Below, in pieces: positions 1 through 13,364 of a stretch of 64,000 nt of DNA. Source of the stretch: Panonychus citri (Eukaryota > Arthropoda > Arachnida > Trombidiformes > Tetranychidae); the NCBI RefSeq assembly GCF_014898815.1, contig NW_026515546.1, forward strand, positions 2,962,501-3,026,500. Reading direction: 5' to 3'. Made by a program: the position numbers and the translations under genes. The first letter of the stretch is position 1, and each line of letters begins with the position of its first letter. The notes under the pieces were generated by a model. The model had not been told where the DNA came from. It searched no databases and saw only the letters and a list, made by a program, of their open reading frames with translations.

Positions 1-3000
1 GAAAGAGAAAAAAAAACCAATTCCGGAAATACCAAAATCGATTCTCTTTGGTCAATATTAACCAGTTTTCTTTCATGGAAAACCAGAAAACCAGAATTTC
101 AATCAATATGACAATATGAGAATTATTTTCAGTATATACATGGAAACTTGGAAAATAATATTATTATCATGTTATTTATATTCTATGTTTTAATTGGTAA
201 TTCATGTAATATAAGAGATTGATGATGGATTGGTGATGAAGATGGAAAAGTTCTGGTGCCTGAAAATTTATGGAAATTCTGGAAATCGTAAAATATATTA
301 TTTGATGATTGACATCAAGCTTACGAAAATTGTTACATTTCAACTTTAATAATAATATTGACAGTAGATTGATAATTTCAATAAGATTGTTGAGAGAAAA
401 AATTACAAATCAATATAAATTGTTGATTGTAATCAATTTAATCATCGACTCTTCATTCATTATGTTTACAAATAAGCAGAGTAAACAAAATGATTACCAT
501 GTTTTTAAGAAATAAGGAAATGAATAACATCATGGAACTTGCTTCAAATTGTTGATAACATTTAAACAATTAACTGTTGATAGTAATTGTTTGATTGTTG
601 TAATGTTTTATTTAATTAGTTAAACTTTATTGTGATGATGATGACCATTATTAACCGGAAATGTTGATAACTTGTTGTTACCTTGAACTTGTACATGTTA
701 ACCTTAACTTTTCAATGGTGATGATTGTTAACTATTAATGTAAGACCTTCAGGCTAATTGTGCTGATGATAACTTTCCAAGTGCAAGTTATCATTTGTGT
801 TTCAATTTTCTTCATGTGTTCATCAGCTAATTAACTAAATTTACAAGTAAAATTTAATCAGGTTTTGAAACGATTAATTGATTAATTTGATTCCAGTTAA
901 TTGATATCTTGATTTACTTTTACTTAGAGGTTATATTGTATATAAAATTAGTTGATTGTTAACTGAAAGTGTCTTCCTTGTTCCGGTTAGATTCAAGAAA
1001 AGTTATTACACTTAATCACTTGAATCAAGTTTAATTAATTGTTGAGTTAATTGTGTAAATAATAAATTTAAAATAAACAATTGATTGTTGATAGATTGGA
1101 GTTTTGCTAATTTTAATTAACAATGCATGTTAGTAAAAAAAAAGAAAAGTTTAAATCAATTAATAGATAATTAATGATTAATTAACTGTTGAGAGAGTTA
1201 ATTAAGATGTGTGAATTACAATAATTATTTTATTTATAAATCAGTTACAACTTTAACCATGAATTTATAATCAACCTCTTGATTATGATTTCTATTCAAT
1301 TCATAATTATCATTGAAACTTTAATTACAACAATTAATTTCAATAACGACCAAAATGATAATAAAAAAAAAGACATTGTTGATTATAATTATGATTTTAA
1401 CATATGAATGGGAATTAAAAAGCTGAAACTAAATTAATCAACGATAATTGATGAGAATCCATGAGGAAGATTAAGCCAGAGTTTCCATTGAATTTAGCTA
1501 TATGAATTATTGAAGAATTTTTTTTTCATAGAAAATTTCATATATTAATATCTTTAACTATCATGAAGTTTGAAATTCAGAACTTTCAAAGTCAATATAA
1601 TAACCTGATTCCTTGTATGCCCTAATTTATCATTGATTTACTGTTCCATTGAATAGTTAAGACGAGAATGAAAGAGATGATGGTGAAAAAAAGTTCTGAT
1701 CCTTTCAATCATTGAAAAAAATGATAGAATCCAATGAAGAGTAAGGTTATACTTGATAATCATCATCATCATCATCATCATCCACTCATCTTCATCCTTT
1801 TCATCAATATCTTCAATCTCATTCTTATCCTCATCATGAACCCTCTCCTCCTACTCCATGTAATTCATTATATTTTGTCAACTCTCTCATATTATCAAAT
1901 TGATTTCTTTTCCTTTGATTATCATAATACTAGTCAACTATTCAACTATTAATATGATTTGAATCAAGGAACCGGAAAACAGAGTAAAAGAAACATTTCT
2001 TTTAATACTTTTCAAAATTCATCTTGAAATCTCAGTGAATCTTATTATTATTATTATTTGACTAACGATAAATTACAAGTGAAAAAAAAACTTTTCCTTC
2101 TTTTTCTTTTTTTTTCTATCAAAATCTTTTAAATTCTCTGAACATTTCGATTCTGATCGATCGTATGTTCTAACCTTGAGTTGACAATTCAAACATAATA
2201 AAATGATACATAATATTAACTGATTACAGTAAACTACACATTATATATGCTTAAATAATACCCTCGTCAATGCGTTCAACCTACTAACAAATTATACACA
2301 CACACGCACACACTTACAGTTAGTATTTGAAAGGAAATCAAATGAGAAATCAAGTTGCAACTTTTAGTTTTCATTGATATTTACTATTCGTCAAGTTGAA
2401 GGATTTTCCTTCTTCAAATGTTACACAATATAATTTGGAGGTTATCAATGTTTACTCTTGGTAATCATGATTATCTTACAAAATGAATCAGATCTTATTA
2501 CTTATCCAATTGATTACTATCAATGGAAACTTTTTCTTTTCTCTTAACTTCATCATCATCATGGTTACTATTTATTTACACTCACAAGTCAACAGATCAA
2601 TAAATGAAAGTTATATATTGTATTTCTCAGTGAGTATTTGTATATTGTGTAATCTATTAGTATCCATACAGTTTACATCATCAAATATCTCACCTTGATT
2701 CACCCAAGTTGAATTTTCCTCTTCCTTTTTTTTGCTTACCTTTTGTTGGTGAAAAAAAAAAGATTTGCTCAGCTAGATTTTCAATGAACAACATGACTTG
2801 GAAATTTTGAATATTTTTTCTTTATTCTCGCCTTTGCAAATTGCTACCTCAAGTATAATATAATACTGAATAGTTGATTGTTATCAGAATTACAACTATC
2901 TCCATTATCATCTTCTGGATTGGGTTATATCAAATAAATAAAGTCCCTGACAATTGTAATCGTTAAAAGGACAGCAAACAGGCAAAGGGAAAACTAACTC

Positions 3001-5099
3001 ATGACAATTTCATATGCTCTTCATGTAACTTGAGTGTGAAAGATTGAGAATCTACTGAACTTTATCCTCCCGAGTTCAATACAAACGTAATCAATTGTAA
3101 GATTATCTAACAGTTAATCAGGTTTAAATGTAAATACTATTGAAAGTTATTGATAAAATTAACATGATCAACTTTCAAATGATCAACAATTATTAATAAT
3201 ACAATCGCAAAAAAAGCTTCGGCTAATGTATTAATGGTTGATTTAATTGTCAGTCTCTTTCTCAAGCAATCATTTGTTCAATTTCATTTGATTAGTCTGG
3301 TTATCATCTTTAACTGTGATAATCAGTCAAGTTAATTAGCATCAATTAAATAATGCATAGTAAGAAAGTAGTTGATTTTAAATTGTAACGATCACAATAA
3401 ACAACTAACTCAGTTACAATTAAATTCCAGACTCTTAATTACTATCTCAGACTGTCGATATCTTTTTGTATGATCAAAAAATAACACAGTAATCAACTTA
3501 ACGACGAGATTGAAAACAAATTCAATCGATAATCTTGTTAATTGATTAAATCCAAATGATTACAATCATCTCTACAATGAATAACCTTTGAATGAAGCAA
3601 AGACCTAATCTACTGATAATTGAATCTTGATCATCATCAATCTCCTCCTTGAAATCATTTAAATCACCAACACCAACACCATGATGATGATGATGATCAA
3701 AAGCAACATAAACATTGAATATGTCAAATGTATTCTAACCTTGTGATATTGAATCATTCAGATCATGAAGTTGAAGAGGAAAATAGATATTAGTCCAGCT
3801 ATTATTTTCCAATTTTTTTTTCTTTCTCAATACTAAATAATCATAATACAGAAAATGAAACTACAATAATCACAATGATAATATATTAGCATTGTAATAA
3901 TACCAATTTTTTTTCTTTTGCCTGTGACTTGAACCCCCGTGAGATTGTTATTGTTACATTGAATTGTAGTGACCCTTTAACATGATATTAAATAACCTGA
4001 ATTGTATTCTGATAATATCCATCTATGGTTAAGTATTCAGATCTTGTTCTGTTTTCCTAATTTTTCTTCCTTCTTTTCCATGAATACCATGAGAGTATTC
4101 ATCCAAACATTATTATTATTCTGTGAGTATTGATCAGAAATAATCTGAAATACTAAGGAAACAATGAGAATGAATAAGTTTCATGAGTAGAGAGAAACAA
4201 AGTCTTGAGATGTTTATATGTTTCTCTCTCTCTCTCTCTTTCTGTTTCTGTCGTTTCTCTGTTCTTACCTCATGTATTGTATTCAGTTTGTTGGAATGAG
4301 GAAGATGAAGAGAAACTTATATATAATATCATCATTCTGTCACCCAGTTTATTCCGATGAGATTTTACTTTTTTCCCTTTTCTTTTCTGCTCTCTTTTCC
4401 ATTGGTGGTTAAAAAGTACAGGGTCACACACAGATTTAAATCTCTTGTCTCTCTTGAGTATATTTTCAGTTCTAAATGTGAGGGTATTCATGTCATCCTA
4501 ATACTTTAGATACTTTTTCTCAAGGTAACTACTTCTGGTCTACGTCCATGCTTCCTGTCATTACGATTATCGTTTGAAATTTAAGCTTAAGTTGATCCAT
4601 GTGAAAATAATATCGTTGATATTATAACAAAAAACAACGAAATCTGAGCAACAGTAAAAATAACAGAATCTATTATTTACCAGTAGATGTTTTTTTTACT
4701 GTAATTGAGTTGATTGTTCTGATTGGGGAAAATTAAATTCAATTAAAGTTTCACTATGAATGATAATCAATCAGTTTTATAAAAAAAAACTTTTTACAGA
4801 ACGTTACCATGGTAACGAAATGGTTAAATTCAGTGACACATAATAATCAATTTATTAGTAGATTGTTTTTTTTATAACTTCTTTTTTCTCATAATAAATT
4901 TACATCCTTAATCATTATGAAGGTTTAATTACATTGGTAATAATTTTACTCAATTCGCTTGATTCAGTTTTATCTAAATTATCTTATGTAATTGTAGCTC
5001 TAATTTTATTTTCACTCTTTTCTTTTCTCCATCATTATTATCATTTCTTATCTTCATCATCACTTTTTTGTTACCTGTTGTTATCCTAATCATCTATAG
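1..5099. other. AT-rich non-coding stretch
   Basis: I see no convincing coding exon here on either strand. The longer open frames are short, low-complexity and lack splice-compatible continuations. The stretch holds A/T homopolymers, TCATCA-type repeats (1760-1785, 3680-3700) and a short CT tract (4223-4240). It lies upstream of an exon that begins in mid-codon at 5100, so part or all of it is probably intron or 5' flank of the EGF-repeat gene that follows. Confidence 0.6.
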
Positions 5100-5407
5100 C
5101 GAGTTGTAAGCTTGGCTGTCATCCTCAAAACGGTTACTGTGAACATCCAGGTGAATGTAGGTAAGTGAACAACAATTTCTTGGTAATAATAAAAATAACA
5201 ATAGTCATTATCATCCTTATCATCTTTACGATCATCCAAGTCTAAAGAGAGGTAGAAACTCATCCATCTCAACGTGTATCCATTGATTATTATCATCTAT
5301 TAGAAGAAGAGTAAAAGACAAAGATGAAGTCGATGCAGAGAATAGAAGGAAGAAAAAAATCATTTTCCTTCATCTTCATCTTCATCTTCATTTTTCTCAT
5401 CATCATC

Positions 5408-5445
<38 letters not shown>

Positions 5446-7234
5446 ATCTTATTTATTAGGTAACCATCTTCATCGTCGTTATTATTATCATTAAAAAAGA
5501 TGAATGTTATATCTCCATAGGTTTTTTCGTTATCTTACTCTTCCGTTTTCATCTTACCTCCATCATTAGGATCTAAGGCCATCATATATTGATGTAGATG
5601 CAATAAATGGACGATTGACCTTCGAGTTCATCTTTTTTTCATATACCACAAATAAATTAGTTACAGCACTTATAATGACATTGTAATATTTATAAATCAC
5701 TTGTTAGTATAGTATTTAAAGAAGCATAGACAATAACAACTATTATAAATTGTCAGAATCAACAGTTCTGTCATAAACACTCAGAAAATATCATGGACAC
5801 TCATTGGGATAAAATTGTCAAAGCAAAAAAAATCCTCATAGTTACAGTATTAAACCTTTTACCTTTATGATGGTGATGTTTAAAAAGTTGCTGATGATTA
5901 TGATAATGATGATTTTCATTCTGAATTTTTCCCATGTTAATACAGATTATACATGATTTTATCTCTCTCACTCTCTCTCTCTCTGGTTTTACTTTACAGA
6001 ATTTGTTGAATGTTAATCATAAGTAGAGTCAAATTTAAATTTTTACAATTTATCTTAACTACTAAAACTTTCACCTGTTTACATTTAACATAATGTATTA
6101 AATTGCAAATTAAGTTGACTCATTTTAATTGCTTTATTAAAATGTTAACATAAAGGGTGTTTAGTTTAATTCCTTTCAACTTGATTACATTAAATGAAAA
6201 TTATCTTACCTACAAATGATTATAAAGATGATGATGCAGATGAAAATGATGATGAAAACTATAACAATTAAAGGTTCAAGGTAAATTGGTGGCCTTTATC
6301 ATCTTTTAATTAGGATAAATTTAATCTAATTTAGTCAAGTTGGAAGGAATCAAAAGAATTGCCCTTTTTATAACATTGAATTGCAATCAAAATCAGATAC
6401 ATTTGAAAACTTTTTTCATTTTGTTTCTCACTTTAATTTTGACAACAATTAGTTGATTTGTTTCCATTGATTTAAATGTTATTTGGTTACAAGTTTCTCA
6501 CTAGTACTAATTTTTTATTTGAATGAAATTACCATTGATTACAAGGATTTACAATCAAAGAGCAATTTATTATGATCGCTAATTGGTTGTCAAGTTTAAT
6601 CAATGAATTTTATGATGCAATTTCATTGGAAACAATAACAATTATGTGTCACTTTTGATTAGCATGTTGATTGACTAAATTTTTTTTAATTGTTGACTGT
6701 TTAGATGTCGATTTGGTTATAAAGGTGATAATTGTACCGAGTGTGCAACTATGCCTGGTTGTCAAAATGGTGATTGTGAGAATCCTCTTGATTGTAATTG
6801 TTTCAAAGGTTGGACTGGACTATTTTGCAACATTCGTAAGTGTAAACCAATTCAATTGATTAGTTTAATTGGCCAAATAATCAACTTTTTCTGTTCCAAT
6901 TTTAGCCGTTTGCTCTGAAGGTTGTGACCTAGAACATGGTTGGTGTCGTCGTCCAAACGAATGCCGCTGTCGTGTCGGCTGGAGTGGATCAAACTGTTCG
7001 GAGTGTGTCCCATACCCTGGCTGTAAGATGGGCAATTGTACCCAGCCCTGGACTTGTGATTGTCAACCAGGTTGGGGTGGAATTGATTGTACCGAGAAAT
7101 TAGATTATTGTGAATTGAATCCAAATCCATGTTTAAATGGAGGAACTTGTATTTCGGTTGAAAAAAATGATGGCGCTTTTATCTGTCGATGTAATCTTGG
7201 ATTCGAAGGCAAAAGATGCGATAAAACCAAATGA
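5100..7234 (+). CDS. Delta/DLK-like secreted EGF-repeat protein (3' part)
   Basis: Three exons are visible: 5100-5160, 6705-6835 and 6906-7234. All have GT-AG junctions and a continuous frame, giving 172 residues from a mid-codon start to a TGA stop. The 5' exons are not seen. The product is a chain of five EGF-like modules. The first four are the short Delta/DLK type with closely spaced cysteines, including a CVPYPGC...PGWGGIDC unit. The fifth is canonical (CLNGGTC...CRCNLGFEGKRC). Modules 1 and 3 resemble each other, as do 2 and 4, suggesting duplication of a two-EGF unit. In the Delta family such repeats follow the DSL domain and bind Notch outside the cell. No DSL domain is visible and no membrane segment follows the last EGF, so the product looks secreted. 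The family call is firm; a Notch-ligand role is inference. Confidence 0.75.
5413..5442. repeat. (CT)n microsatellite
   Basis: A pure CT tract of about 30 bp that follows a CAT run, inside the first visible intron (5161-6704) of the EGF-repeat gene. The rest of that 1.5-kb intron is AT-rich, with short TC and GATGAT runs and no other recognisable feature. Confidence 0.9.
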
Positions 7235-8920
7235 TTAACTAATCAAATGCCAGGAATCATCAATCAGCATACACAAAAGTCATTTCCAGCGATTTATATA
7301 ATGTTATCATTTCTGTCTTAATCACAATGCCAACATCAACAATACTCATCTCAGGCTTAAATTTATGATGGTATTGGTAAGATAATCATCTCCCTCGGCA
7401 TCATATCCAATCCCATATCATCATCATTTATCATCCTTGGGATGAAGATTAACTTTTAATACTTTGTAATAATTTTCTTCCTACTTAGGATAATATTTTC
7501 ATCCATGTAACAATTATTTATTTATTTATTTATTTTCTCAGCTGATTTACTGCAACAATTAACTTATTATCAAGCTTCCAGTATATTTATACTTTATTGT
7601 GAACAATAATTAAATGTTACAGTTAATGTAGGTAAACCCACCGATGAAACAACAACGACACTTTTAATTTAACTGTAAATAAAATTAAATCAACGTTATA
7701 ATTGGTTGTAATCATCGTTTTGTTTACCAAAACAATCAAAGTTGATTATTTAAATTTTTGCATCACTTGATCAGCTTTTGATTAAAAATTTTCTCTTTTA
7801 ATTAGTTTTCCAAATGTAATTGAAAACTACAACAATCGATGAGATGGAAAAAAAAATCTTAATCATTTTCTCTTGATTGTTGTTGATTATATTTTTCTAC
7901 TGACGATCGATTTTAATGATGAATCAAAATCAATTGGTTGACAATTTAAATGATTAAAATTGAAGATGAAGTTGAAAAGTGTTATGTTTTCATGGATTTT
8001 GATATTATATCATAAGGAGAGAAGGGAGTAACTTGAGAGGGTGGGAGGTGGTTCTAATATCTTCGCGGAGGTAAGGTTAATGTCGACAGATGAAGAGAAT
8101 GAGAAAAGATGAGAGGATGAAGATAAGGATGATGATGATGATGGTGAGAGGAAATTGAATCAGTAAGGGAATTTTTTTTCTCACTTGACATACTCCAGAA
8201 TTTTGGAAGATGGAAAAAAAGAAAGAGAGAAAGAAAGAGTTTCTTTCGAAATGATGATGATAAAGGGAGGGAGAAGGTGTTTTCTCCATGTGTACATGGT
8301 ATATACACTGAGAGAATGATGATAAAGAGAAGATAAGAGAGAATAAGAGAGAGAGAGAGAGAGAGAGTGAGTGAGTGAGCATGATAGTCGATGGTAAACT
8401 CTGAGAATCCAAAGTAACATTTGACTGAGAATCAAACGTTTGATTTTTCCTCGTGTTTATCTCTTGAACTGAACAATTCTAATCAACGATAATCATCATC
8501 GTAGTTTATTAAACCGAAACAAAGTCGATAATTAAATTTTCAACAATAAACTTTTCATCGTCATCACAATTATTTGATTAAGAAAATGTTCCAAATCTTT
8601 GTGATCATCTGAATGAAATTTTCATTTGATCAGTTGATTTGACATTCAACTTGTTGCCCAATTTAATCCTATTTATAATCTTGTTTTTATTTGTCAATTG
8701 TTATCATGAATTTCATGATATATTCGGGTTGAAATAACTCCTAGTGTTGGTCAGTTTTCATCGATTGGTCATCTTTGCGTTTTTTTTTCAATTTTTATTT
8801 GTTCATTTTTAACTGGACAGTGTTTCACTTAACTGAATCAACCTGAGGTCCTTGCAGGAAACAAGTAGTAGGCCGTTGTTTTCAACAGGCCGAAACTGGA
8901 TTAAAACTTTACACCGAGAC
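7235..8920. other. Intergenic region, no gene seen
   Basis: This holds the probable 3' UTR of the EGF gene and the upstream region of the KChIP-like gene. Around 8000-8370 it is purine-rich, with GATGATGAT runs and a (GA)n tract at 8347-8368. The open frames there are low-complexity (Ser/Leu/His-rich) on the minus strand and are not credible genes. A CAG at 8855-8857 could be a splice acceptor in frame with the next gene. Confidence 0.6.
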
Positions 8921-11791
8921 ATGGGTGAGTTTGAGTCCGGCTTTAGTGATATGAACCACCACCATGGTCATCAGGGTGGGTCAACAAATAAACAGCATTC
9001 AACTGATCAGTTAACATCTCCATCATCGGGAGCGACCACAGGCTCTGGAGGTGGTTGGAGGCGGAAAAAAGGAGCTGGTGTGAGAGGTGGCAGATGCACT
9101 GGACAACGAAGTGGACATCATGTTGGAGGTGGAGAGGGTTTGATTAAGAGACACAGTTACTCCCTTGAAGATGGACCTCATACTGATGAGGATGAAACAG
9201 TTGACGATGAGTTTATTAATCATGAAGTTGATGATGAAGATGATGATGATGGTGAAGATGAGGATGAGGATGAAGATGAAGATGATGATACAGATCATGA
9301 TGGAAATCATAATCATCGACACTCAAATCATCACAATAATCATCATCGTTACTCTTATGGTAAAACTTTTTCAACTCTTTATGATAGACTCTGGAGTCTA
9401 TTAAGATCAGCATTTAAAAAAGGTAATTAATTTACAATTAACTAATTAACTAATTAGCCAATGATTGTGTGTATGTTTGTATGTTTCATTTAAATTAGCA
9501 TAAAGTCATGAAAATCAATCAAATTAGTCATTAAATTGAAACCTTCATGATCAACAATTGTTTGATTTGACTATTTGACTAATTGTCTTAGCACAATCAA
9601 AGTAAATGATTATAATTTTTATGACAATTAACATTTGTTAATCAATTGTTGACTGAAAACAAATTGATTACCTGTGATTGTTAATTATCATGACACACGT
9701 AATGTTGCCTGACAATCAATTCATTATCCCTACTCAATTAAAATACACTAGATTTAACAAGTTGATTAATTGTCTATCAAATCAAGGGTATTAACAATTG
9801 ACAATACTAATCAAAGTAATAGCAACAATTATAATCTGATGATTAACTTTAATCAACCTAATCTAATAACAGATATCAAGATATAACCTTCAACTTTATC
9901 GGTTCAATTTTTGAAATTTGATTCGCAATTAAAAATGAAATCATTTCTCCCAATCAATAATTAACATTCATAAATGTATCAATACAAATTGACTTTAATT
10001 TTAAATTGTTAAATTCAATTCAATTTTCAACAATTTAACTGTGTAGTTTTTTTCTTCCAATCTAAATAAATGATCATCAGTCTTATTGGTTGGTAATTTC
10101 CCCTCAGGCTATTTAAGTGAATATATAATGAGAATTGAAAATAACATGGGAATTTATTAGAAAAATATTCTGAGAAAAAGTTGTTGAATAAAATATTCTG
10201 ATTAATGGAATCAATTGTTTATAGATACACTTAATTGTGAAATCTTTTTTGATTGTTGACTGAATTTTACTATTTAACTGTTAGTCGACTTGAATGTAAA
10301 TCAGTTAATTAATTGATGAATAGATGATGTTGATGGTCAAGATGAAGAGCTGTGAGTTATAGTGAAGATATTGTGCCAATTGATTGATTGTTTGAAATTA
10401 ATTTGGTTGTTTAATTGTTGCAGAACATAAACTTGATCAGATGGAACTTTTCAACGAAGCTTGTGCCGCTCGATTGGCTGCGAATTATTCGGCTAATAAA
10501 AGTCGCCGCCGTCGAGAACTTGAGATTCTTTGTAAGAAGACAAAGTTCACCCGTAACGAGCTTAAACTCCTCTACTGGGGCTGGAAGTGTGCCTGTCCGA
10601 ACGGAATACTGACTGAGTCCACATTCAAAGAGATTTATGCTCAATTCTTTCCGCAAGCGGGTGATTCCTCCCTGTACGCACATTACGTTTACTCGGCCAT
10701 GTTTAACGATAAGGTTCGAACCGCTAACGGTGAAGTAACCTTTTCCGATTATGCTTCGGCTCTGTCCACCCTTTCCCGGGGGTCAACCTCCGATAAACTT
10801 GAATGGATCTTCAAACTTTACGATATCAACAGCGATGGTGCACTTACATGCGATGAGATCGTTGAAATTTCCCGTGCCATTTACGCTCTACTCGGTTATT
10901 ATGTGTCACCCGGACATGATTCCAAAACATGTGAAGATCATGGCTATCGAGTGTTCCAAAAACTTGATATTCAGAGTAAAGGTTACATAACATTTGATGA
11001 GTTTCTCCAAGTCTGTTCAAAGGTAATTACTAAATATTAATGTCAATCAATAATAATTAACAAAATCGATATTAACTCAACATATTATATTAATATAACT
11101 TAACTACCCAATAACATGGTGCAAGTGTCTTAATATTATTCAGATACATATATTTGAATAATATTTCAATATATTGAACTTTTCTTGATATTATTCAAGT
11201 TCATTTTTGATGGATTAGGACATTTCCGATTAACGAATTCACCCTAATCAAGAGTTCATATATATTTTATTTCTTGATGAGAGATAATTACATGGGAACA
11301 ATTCAAGAATTACTAGAATATATTAGTTATTCATATGATTAATATCGATTTTTATTCGTTAATTAATTTCTCAAAAATCAGTGATTAATTAACTATGGAA
11401 AATATTTAAGGTTCAAAATTTTCCCTCGATTCTTATTTCTGAACATTTCCAATTTCAGGATAACCAAAATCTCATGAAAAATCAACTCTTTTCATGGGAA
11501 TTCAATGTTTAATCATTTCATATTCAAGTCCATTGAGATCAGTTAAAAATTATCAAATCAATTGTTCAAATTGAATTTATATCATTTGAAGCTCACTAAT
11601 TTTACTTTCAATGATAAATTTGAAATGAGATATTAATTAATCACTGATTTCTGCTCATAATTACTGATTATCCTGTTGGTTTTACTTTAACAATTCATTT
11701 ATCATTGTTTTCCACCATCTTATCATATTATCAATAGGATGAAACTATTATCAGTTCAATGCAACTTTTGGATACAATTGGATTGGATTAA
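8921..11791 (+). CDS. KChIP-like neuronal calcium-sensor EF-hand protein
   Basis: Exons 8921-9422, 10424-11022 and 11738-11791 encode 384 residues from the first in-frame ATG. The frame stays open upstream to a possible acceptor at 8857, so the true start may be elsewhere. The C-terminal two thirds match Kv-channel-interacting proteins: KKTKFTRNELKLLYWGWK, then CPNGILTESTFKEIYAQFFP, an EF-hand core, and a last exon ending in a QLLDTIGLD-like tail. The family binds Ca2+ and modulates Kv4 channels at the membrane or acts as a cytosolic sensor. EF3 (YDINSDGALTCDE) is canonical. EF2 has lost usual ligands (VRTANGEVTFSD) and EF4 has Lys at loop position 5 (DIQSKGYITFDE). The roughly 165-residue N-terminal extension is rich in Gly, His and a long Asp/Glu run; such N-termini vary between KChIP isoforms. 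Confidence 0.85.
9215..9300 (+). repeat. GAT/GAA-rich acidic coding repeat
   Basis: Imperfect GATGA repeats inside the first exon of the KChIP-like gene encode the Asp/Glu tract. The run is in frame, so it is probably an expanded coding microsatellite and a likely site of length polymorphism. Confidence 0.75.
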
Positions 11792-13364
11792 ACTCATTCG
11801 AGAGTTAATTGTTTGTTAATTGTTTAAGAGCAATTAACAATCTATCATGTAAACTGGTAAATTCAACAATTAAACTGTCCTCCTCAACTTATTGCCATTT
11901 AAAAAAAAAATTAACTAGATGTTCAATGTTATCTGGTCATATATTAATATCAAGAAAATTGATTTAATTGTAATGAAAAAAAATTTTACTCATCGATCAT
12001 CAAATTGTTGTACAATCAAAATTGAAAATTTAATTTATTAATAGTATTGGAATATTATAAATATTAATTAGTTAGATTAATAAAAAATCACTCTTGTGTC
12101 AAGTCCGAATGTACAATTGATAATATGAAACGCCAATTAAACATGAAACATTTTCTAACTAATTGTCAATCTTTTCAAAAGTTCATGATTTCATTTCAAT
12201 TCAAGAAACTTATATAACATTTATGGTGAATAATATCTCGTAATCATGAAGGTAGAGGGCAAATAAGATTGACCATAAACACTGGACTACATTACCATTG
12301 AGATGTACAGGGTGTTGATACCATGGTTAATATTCAATGAGTTCGTATAAGAATGAAATTCAACTGAATAATATGCAAATATCAGCTGAGGAAATAGATC
12401 ATTGATAAGTTAGTTATTGTGGTGAGATTTTGCTGAAAACTTAAAAAATCAACAAATGCTCATCACTTTAACTACGAACTTGAAAAAGACCCTTAAGGCA
12501 TAACGATCAATACGAACCATATAATAATCAACTATTAGACCAAAATTCTGTGGGATGATTAGTTGAAGAGGGATTCGAAAAGCATACAAGATAAATGGTT
12601 ACACGCTGTACGATTCGTTGGTACAAACTGGTGGGATAATATGAGATATCAAAGGATAACAGAACTGTAATCTCATGGTGGGTATTCACTTGAGCCATTC
12701 TGTGGACTGAGCGGTAATATCAACCAGGGAGTAATTGAATGTGGCAAAGAATTACTAGTTAATTACCCTCCAAATGCTATTCGTCAAATTATTATCACAT
12801 TGACCTTGAAGTTTATGAGGTGAAGGACTGAATTTCTAACAAGTCCACTGATTTAAGATTATATTGATTGGAAATTGAATAAAATTAAAGGAAAACTGCT
12901 CCATCTTTTATGCGAAATTCAATCAACAAAATGGATTGACTATCAACCAGAATTTTTCATCTTTCGATTTGTTTACCTTTTTATCCTCATCTTTTTGTCA
13001 TATTGTCATTTCTTCAACTTTAAATGAAAATTTGTCCGTCAAAATGTTCATATTTTAATTATTAACAGTTAGTTAATTTTAAGGTAAATAAATTGTTTCT
13101 CTCAATTAATTAGCTTCAATTGTGATCTTTATTCAGTAAACAGATTGGAGTTTGCTCAATGTCTTTTTTCATGTTAATTTGTTTTGAAAATTTAATTCTC
13201 ACTCCCTGATAATCTGATCATTCACTTGATTAATTAGATGAAATCAAAAATAACAACTTAATTGTTTATTGTCTTTCATGATTCTAGCAAATTGTTTTCT
13301 CATTTCCCTTTCAACCATTTGGTGTTGGTCATTTACTCGTTGGTCAATTTAGTTTGATGACATT
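11792..13364. other. Intergenic region with a diverged repeat
   Basis: No gene seen. Around 12240-12850 the base composition is more balanced than the flanks, and all frames are broken, which may mark an old transposon remnant. The segment at about 12889-12985 resembles one at about 14618-14765 on the other side of the next gene. Confidence 0.5.
12889..12985 (+). repeat. Diverged dispersed repeat, copy 1
   Basis: Shares blocks such as GAAATTCAATCAACAA and AACCAGA.TTTTT with 14618-14765, in the same order and orientation, followed by a similar TTTCATCT...ATTTGTTTA...ATCCTCATC stretch. The similarity was found by eye and is interrupted by indels. Confidence 0.45.

Noticed and set aside
8054..8435. 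Three overlapping minus-strand open frames
   Set aside because: They read through GA and GATGAT repeats and give Ser/Leu/His low-complexity peptides with no splice partners or family features.
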